NCBI GenBank assembly: GCA_035564555.1
Contig: DATMTS010000007.1
Coordinates: 1 to 26,959 of the forward strand
Origin: DATMTS01 sp035564555
Lineage (GTDB): Bacteria > Actinomycetota > Actinomycetes > Actinomycetales > Microbacteriaceae
Reading direction: 5' to 3'
DNA: 26,959 nucleotides
The notes below the pieces were generated by a model. The model did not search any database, had not been told where the DNA came from, and saw only the letters and a program-made list of their open reading frames with translations. How positions within the stretch are numbered: position 1 is the stretch's first letter; each line of letters starts with the position of its first letter. This document shows, piece after piece, positions 23,049 through 26,959 of the stretch. The translations under genes were made by a program, and so were the position numbers.

Positions 23049-23954
23049 TCAGGAAGCGCCGGCCAGCAGCCGCTCCGCCTGCTTCCCGACCTCCAGTGCT
23101 GACCAGCCGGCCGTGGTCCCCGTCCTCGTCCCGGTCGCCGACGCTGCCCGCTCGAGGTCGGCGGCATCCCGCTGGATCCACGCGCTCGACAGCCCGCACC
23201 AGGCGACGGTCCAACGCAGCAGGCGTCGGCGCTGGATGCCGGTCGTCGAGCAGATCACGTCGACCTGGCGGGCGAGGCGTCCGGGCGCGACGGCGAGTGC
23301 TCCCGTGGGGTTGCACAGGATGTTGGTGAACTCGAACGCGCGGTCGCCGATCAGGTGCTTCGGATCGATCACGAGCCAGCCGTCGCACTCCGGATGCCGT
23401 TCGGCGCCGAAATCCAGCACGTTGCCGTGGTGCAGGTCGCCGTGCAGCACCACGCTCTCCCGCTGCTCGGCGAGCAGTTCGCGCGCAGTTCGCGCGGCCC
23501 GGGCGTGGAAGCCGCCGACCAGTCGAGCATGCCGAAAGAGTTCGCCGAACCACTCATGTAGGTCGATCGGCCCGGGCGGGGGCGTGTCGCGGATTCCGTG
23601 CAGCCGCATCCCCGCGAGGCACAGTTCGCGGGTAGCGGCGTCGTCGTCTTCGGCGCTGCGACACGCCCATTCCGTGAGGGACCGGGGGCCGACCGCTCGT
23701 TGCAGCAGCACGGCGCGGTCGTCGTGCTCGAGCACGGGAGCCGCCCCGCGGCCCGCCCACCACGTCATCAGCGCATTGCCGCGGCGTTCCTCCTCGTTCG
23801 TCGCGATCTTGAGCATGACCGGCTCGCCGTCGCGCGTGGCGGGTGCGAGCACGCTGGTGACGGTGCTGAACGGTTGTCCGGCCGGGGCGGCCTGCCACCT
23901 CCGAAGGTAGTCGGCGACGACCTTCCCGGCATCGGTTGTCGCGAGCTCCGTCAT
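23049..23954 (-). CDS. Aminoglycoside/hydroxyurea-type phosphotransferase
   Basis: This 301-residue kinase-fold protein resembles the APH(6)/hydroxyurea phosphotransferase family. The catalytic loop is HGDLHHGNVLD (H171, D173), followed by the metal-binding segment WLVIDPKHLIGDRAFEF and a conserved asparagine in FTNILCNP. Relatives inactivate streptomycin or hydroxyurea by phosphorylation, but most genomic homologues are uncharacterised, so resistance is only a possibility. The ATG at 23954 lies seven bases after CATACT (23967-23962 on the minus strand), suggesting a leaderless mRNA. It converges with the exporter gene, leaving nine bases between stop codons, and diverges from the acetyltransferase gene with 35 bases between start codons. 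Confidence 0.85.
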   Translation of the reverse strand: MTELATTDAGKVVADYLRRWQAAPAGQPFSTVTSVLAPATRDGEPVMLKIATNEEERRGNALMTWWAGRGAAPVLEHDDRAVLLQRAVGPRSLTEWACRSAEDDDAATRELCLAGMRLHGIRDTPPPGPIDLHEWFGELFRHARLVGGFHARAARTARELLAEQRESVVLHGDLHHGNVLDFGAERHPECDGWLVIDPKHLIGDRAFEFTNILCNPTGALAVAPGRLARQVDVICSTTGIQRRRLLRWTVAWCGLSSAWIQRDAADLERAASATGTRTGTTAGWSALEVGKQAERLLAGAS

Positions 23955-23989
23955 CGGTTCCAGTATGCCGTCCGTGCCAGGATGGTCGG

Positions 23990-24625
23990 GTGCCAGAGAT
24001 CCGCCGCTACCGCCCGAGCGACCGTGACGACGTCTACGAGGTGTGCGTGCGCACAGGCGATTCCGGTGCGGATGCCAGGGGTCGGTACGAGACGGACGAC
24101 CTGCTGCCCGACATCTATGCTCTGCCGTACGTCGACCTCGAGCCGCAGTGGGCGCACGTCGTGGACACCGGCACGAGGGTGAGCGGGTACCTCGTCGCCG
24201 CGCCGGACACGCGCACGTTCGTCGAGCGCTACCGGTCGCGCTGGCTGCCGGCGTTCGCGGCGAAATACGCGACGGGCGGGCCCCCTGCCACCCACGCCCG
24301 GTCGCGCTCCACCGACGCCGAAGGGCAGGCGCACTTCATCGACACCGGCCTGCATCCGGAACGGATGCTCATCGCGGAGTTGGACGAGTACCCGGCTCAC
24401 CTGCACATCGATCTGCTGCCCGAATTGCAGGGCCAGGGCTTCGGCCGCGCTCTCATCCGCACACTGGTGCAGCGGCTGCGCGAAGCGGGCGTGCCCGGTG
24501 TGCATCTGGGTGTCGGCCCGGCCAACACCGATGCGCGCGCCTTCTACGCTCGCCTGGGGTTCATCCCGTTGCCGTCCGTTGCCGACGGCACCTTGCTCGG
24601 GTTGCGCACCGCCGCCGAACTCTGA
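23990..24625 (+). CDS. GNAT family N-acetyltransferase
   Basis: This 211-residue acetyltransferase uses acetyl-CoA to modify an amine on an unknown substrate. It opens with EIRRYRPSDRDDVYEVCVRTGDSG, has the acetyl-CoA pyrophosphate loop QGQGFG (residues 147-152) inside LLPELQGQGFGRALI, and closes with ANTDARAFYARLGF, the usual GNAT C-terminus. The GTG at 23990 has AGGA seven bases upstream; a longer start at 23936 would overlap the divergent kinase gene and is rejected. Overall it resembles proteins annotated as acetyltransferases or, in eukaryotes, O-GlcNAcase-associated domains; no substrate can be named. It converges on the next gene with 23 bases between stop codons. Confidence 0.9.
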   Translation: MPEIRRYRPSDRDDVYEVCVRTGDSGADARGRYETDDLLPDIYALPYVDLEPQWAHVVDTGTRVSGYLVAAPDTRTFVERYRSRWLPAFAAKYATGGPPATHARSRSTDAEGQAHFIDTGLHPERMLIAELDEYPAHLHIDLLPELQGQGFGRALIRTLVQRLREAGVPGVHLGVGPANTDARAFYARLGFIPLPSVADGTLLGLRTAAEL

Positions 24626-24648
24626 GGCGGCCCCCGCGGTCGCTGCGC

Positions 24649-25200
24649 TCAACCGATGACGCGGAACCGCTCGAACCAGTACAGCAGGTCGGGGCGGGAG
24701 CGGCGCAGTTCGCGCAACGTGAGAGAGCGGGTGATCGTCTTGACCGGCAGGTCGAGAGTCTCGGCTACGAGTTCCATGTTCTCGCGTGACCAGTACTGCC
24801 CGCGCATGCGCACTAGAAGCGAGCCGTCGTGGCCGCACACGAACAGATTGGGTTGCGTGTCGAGTGCGCTGTCACGTGCGACCTCGATCAGCAGGATGCT
24901 CCCGATCTGGTCGACCGCGGTGGTGCGGGCGCTTCCGAGGAATCCGCGCTCCCGCAGACCCTGCGTCGAGACTGCGATGGAGGTGCCGAAGAACCCCGCC
25001 ACGAGCAGGCCGAAGACCAGCAGCAACGCGACGTGGGCGCTCAGCACGACGATCCAGGACCCCGCCGGGATCGTCAGCCAGTAGAGCACCGCGAACACCG
25101 GCGTGGTGAACGCCAGAGCGGCCAACACCCCGTGACTGAGCAGGTGCCGATGCGGGCGCAGAACGTGGAGGTGCGTCGCGGCGAGGTGCTCTCTCGGCAC
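24649..25200 (-). CDS. Hypothetical two-helix membrane protein
   Basis: I do not recognise a named family. The 183-residue protein has a short basic N-terminus, two adjacent hydrophobic segments (about residues 22-43 and 48-69) and a cytoplasmic C-terminal half that looks like a small beta-rich domain, with QPNLFVCGHDGSLLVRMRGQYW and an RELRRSRPDLLYWFERF tail. It resembles actinobacterial membrane proteins with a pleckstrin-like cytoplasmic part; this is a loose impression. The GTG at 25200 is chosen because AAGGGAG lies seven bases upstream; ATG at 25239, adding 13 residues, is the alternative. It diverges from the small gene at 25384. Confidence 0.75.
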   Translation of the reverse strand: MPREHLAATHLHVLRPHRHLLSHGVLAALAFTTPVFAVLYWLTIPAGSWIVVLSAHVALLLVFGLLVAGFFGTSIAVSTQGLRERGFLGSARTTAVDQIGSILLIEVARDSALDTQPNLFVCGHDGSLLVRMRGQYWSRENMELVAETLDLPVKTITRSLTLRELRRSRPDLLYWFERFRVIG

Positions 25201-25330
25201 GCGGGAGCTCCCTTCTTCGCCGTGGAACCCTCTTACCATAGTCCCGTTGCCTGCCGCATTGCACAGATTCTTCTACCCCTGTCGCGAAGCAGCCGGCGCA
25301 GCACGCGTACACGAGGGGCTCGGCAACCGG

Positions 25331-25336
25331 TAGCGT
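25331..25336 (+). promoter_or_regulatory. Candidate -10 of small membrane protein / mogA pair
   Basis: TAGCGT lies about 47 bases before the ATG at 25384 and is followed by a short leader carrying a GAGGAG ribosome site. An in-frame ATG at 25342 exists but is too close to this element. The 144-base gap between the two divergent genes shows nothing else that I can support. Confidence 0.35.
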
Positions 25337-25383
25337 TGAAGATGCCGGGCGGTTTCCGGCGATCGAATGACGAGGAGACCTCG

Positions 25384-25554
25384 ATGAACGTCATCGCATT
25401 GATCGTGTCTTTCGTGCTGTTCCTGGGCGGGCTGCTGCTGATGGGACTGGCACCGGAGTTGCCCGGCGGTGAGGCGTTCGTCTTCTTCGGCGGCATCATC
25501 TGCGTCGCGCTCTCATTCGGCCTGCCCATCCACCTGCTCGGCAAGACGGACTGA
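25384..25554 (+). CDS. Small membrane protein, 56 residues
   Basis: This very small protein consists of two hydrophobic segments, roughly residues 3-22 and 32-50, separated by a short PELPGG turn and ending in GKTD. The ATG at 25384 has a strong ribosome site, GAGGAG, six bases upstream, which supports real translation. It ends five bases before the mogA-like gene and is probably cotranscribed with it. I do not know its function; a link to molybdenum cofactor synthesis is not implied by position alone. Confidence 0.75.
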   Translation: MNVIALIVSFVLFLGGLLLMGLAPELPGGEAFVFFGGIICVALSFGLPIHLLGKTD

Positions 25555-25559
25555 TCGCG

Positions 25560-26030
25560 GTGGCCACGGATGCCGTGGTGATCACGGTCTCCGACCGTTC
25601 GGCGGCCGGCGCACGGGTGGACGAATCGGGGCCCCTGGCAGCAGACCTGCTCGGCGAAGGCGGTTGGCGCGCCTCGGTCGTCGTCGTGCCCGACGATCGG
25701 GATGCGATCGGTCGCGCGGTGCGGGACGCCGCGGTCGGCGGGGCTCGGCTGATCGTCACGACCGGGGGCACCGGACTCGGACCGCGGGACGTCACGCCGG
25801 AAGCGACCGCGCCTCTGCTGCGCATCGCCCTGCCCGGCATCGCCGAACGCATTCGCGCCGCCGGGTCGGTGCCGACCGCAGCGCTCTCCCGCGGGGTCGC
25901 GGGAATCGTGGGAGACGCCCTGTTGATCAACCTCGCGGGATCCCCCGGGGCGGTCCGCGACGGCATCCCCGTGGTGCTCGATGTCGCGGAGCACGCTCTC
26001 TCTCAGCTCGACGGCCGGGATCACGGGTGA
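25560..26030 (+). CDS. Molybdopterin adenylyltransferase (MogA/MoaB family)
   Basis: This 156-residue protein has the MogA/MoaB fold and signature motifs: VITVSDRSAAG near the N-terminus, TTGGTGLGPRDVTPEAT (from about residue 67) forming the molybdopterin-binding loop, and LINLAGSPGAVRDG near the end. It adenylylates molybdopterin before molybdenum insertion. The length and the conserved aspartate in GLGPRD are normal. GTG at 25560 is the start, five bases after the small membrane protein gene. No other cofactor genes are in view. Its 3' end is overlapped on the other strand by the tail of the glycosyltransferase reading frame. Confidence 0.92.
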   Translation: MATDAVVITVSDRSAAGARVDESGPLAADLLGEGGWRASVVVVPDDRDAIGRAVRDAAVGGARLIVTTGGTGLGPRDVTPEATAPLLRIALPGIAERIRAAGSVPTAALSRGVAGIVGDALLINLAGSPGAVRDGIPVVLDVAEHALSQLDGRDHG

Positions 26031-26959
26031 GCGAGCAGGTGGCGAGCGAAGAGTGCCAGACCGTCGCGCTCGGCACCGGTATCACCGTCAGCGTCGGCGC
26101 GCGGCCGAGCTGTGAGGCGATCCGGCTCGCGGTGGACTCGGGCGCGACGACGTAGCTGACGCCGAACGGCACCAGCTCCGCGCCGGCACCTGGCCTGCCG
26201 GCAACCAGATCCTGGACCGCGCGTGCGAGCTGCGTGGCGGCGTGGGCGGACGAGTCGCCCGACGGCGGGGCGTCGCCGGACCCGAGAACGGGACCTCGCG
26301 GCGTTCGGACCAGCGCGTAATGCACGACGTGCGCGTCACCGCCCAGCATCAGGGCACGACTGGCCGTGGGCAGCGCCAGCTCAGCCTGAACGTAGAGCGG
26401 CAGCACGGCCGCGTCCCCGGCGCGCAACGGCTTGCCGGCACCGCCCACCAACCACCCGAGCACCAACGTCGCCGTCGCCACAACGGCAAGACCCACAACC
26501 GCCACCGCCGCAGGCTGTCGCCAGCCGAAGCTGCGATCGCGTAACGCCGGCCGGGCGCCCACCGCGGCAACCACCGCTGTCACCAGCGCGCCCGCGCCCG
26601 CGAACAGCAACGCCAACCCTGGCCAGTGCCGAGTGCGGGAGAATCCGGTGGTGACGCTCGCAGCGCGGGTTTCGGCGATCGCGGTCACGACGCCCAGCAC
26701 GAAGACGGCGGCACCGATGCGGGCGACCGCGACACGACTGTCGCGCTGCAAGCCCAGAAACAGCGCCCCGACGACAGGGATGCCGATCCAAAACGGCGGT
26801 TGACCGGGGCCGCCGGCGTGAAGCAGGGCGAGCAGGATTCCCGAAGGCGCGGAGTGCGAGCCGTAGAACTCGGGCAGTCCGCTGCCGGAGAACAGCAGGC
26901 TCGGATGCGCGAGAACGTGCCAGGTCCACGGCAGCAGGACGACCAGCGGAATGGCGAGG
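25927..26959 (-). CDS. C-terminal part of large membrane glycosyltransferase (partial)
   Basis: The 5' end is beyond the window. The visible 343 residues begin with hydrophobic segments (LAIPLVVLLPWTWHVLAHPSLL, PPFWIGIPVVGALFLG, ARIGAAVFVLGVVTA, LALLFAGAGALVTAVVAAV, AVAVVGLAVVATATLVLGWLVGG). An external domain follows with VLPLYVQAELALPTASRALML, YALVRTPRGPVLGSGD and FGVSYVVAPE, a pattern I associate with actinobacterial family-2 glycosyltransferases of about 1000 residues that carry a long membrane C-terminus. In that family the protein usually continues well beyond the ATVW segment. Here the frame enters low-quality arginine-rich sequence and ends inside mogA, overlapping it by 104 bases in antisense, so the natural 3' end seems lost or shifted. 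The true stop may not be 25927. Confidence 0.65.
   Translation of the reverse strand, partial: LAIPLVVLLPWTWHVLAHPSLLFSGSGLPEFYGSHSAPSGILLALLHAGGPGQPPFWIGIPVVGALFLGLQRDSRVAVARIGAAVFVLGVVTAIAETRAASVTTGFSRTRHWPGLALLFAGAGALVTAVVAAVGARPALRDRSFGWRQPAAVAVVGLAVVATATLVLGWLVGGAGKPLRAGDAAVLPLYVQAELALPTASRALMLGGDAHVVHYALVRTPRGPVLGSGDAPPSGDSSAHAATQLARAVQDLVAGRPGAGAELVPFGVSYVVAPESTASRIASQLGRAPTLTVIPVPSATVWHSSLATCSLTRDPGRRAERERAPRHRAPRGCRRGPPRGIPRG

Noticed and set aside
1..26959. tRNA, rRNA, insertion sequences, integrase, prophage or attachment sites
   Set aside because: No transposase or integrase motif, no cloverleaf-like sequence and no terminal repeats were found by eye. Gene composition is uniform, so recent transfer is not supported.

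Overview
The window looks like a chromosomal segment of a high-GC Gram-positive actinobacterium, most likely a member of the Microbacteriaceae. The signs are a GC-rich third codon position in every gene, frequent GGATGCC/GGCATCC words, abundant GTG starts, four-base ATGA/GTGA gene junctions, -10 hexamers of the TANNNT type placed 5-8 bases before start codons (probable leaderless genes), and a sugar ABC importer with no ATPase gene of its own. The genus assignment is inference; no rRNA or other marker gene is present.

Layout. (1) Bases 1-417 hold no gene: a nested inverted repeat, an array of about thirteen 8-9 bp G-rich repeats, and a promoter overlapped by a near-perfect LacI-type palindrome. 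(2) Bases 418-3685 are a tightly overlapped operon of a Gfo/Idh/MocA oxidoreductase, a DUF993/DHDPS-superfamily aldolase-like protein and a sugar phosphate isomerase/epimerase (SPI/E) protein, followed by a glycerate kinase (3738-4835). (3) On the minus strand, 4895-7844, are xylulokinase (xylB) and xylose isomerase (xylA). (4) Also on the minus strand, 8065-11328, is a carbohydrate ABC importer: a Tat-type lipoprotein binding protein and two permeases. A LacI regulator follows at 11561-12604. (5) Diverging from lacI, 12750-21593 is a plus-strand glycoside catabolic operon: Gfo/Idh/MocA oxidoreductase, SPI/E, ThuA-like protein, second Gfo/Idh/MocA oxidoreductase, GH42 beta-galactosidase, GH1 beta-glucosidase and a ROK regulator. 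(6) Bases 21594-26959 are general genes: a Bcr/CflA-type MFS exporter with an unusual leader, an aminoglycoside-phosphotransferase-like kinase, a GNAT acetyltransferase, two small membrane proteins, a MogA-like molybdopterin adenylyltransferase, and the C-terminal part of a large membrane glycosyltransferase that runs off the window.

How the genes fit together. Regions 2-5 read as one sugar-scavenging island. An oligosaccharide or glycoside is captured by the lipoprotein and imported. It can then be hydrolysed (GH42, GH1) or processed by a ThuA/ThuB-like plus SPI/E set, which resembles known pathways through 3-keto-glycoside intermediates. Released xylose would enter metabolism through XylA/XylB. 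The Gfo-DUF993-SPI/E operon may be a second, undescribed sugar or sugar-acid route, with glycerate kinase as a possible outlet. Two palindromes with an AACCGGT core, one before the binding-protein gene and one before the GH1 gene, suggest a shared LacI-type regulator. Substrates cannot be read from sequence alone; the most novel candidates are the ThuAB-like/SPI-E system and the Gfo-DUF993-SPI/E operon.
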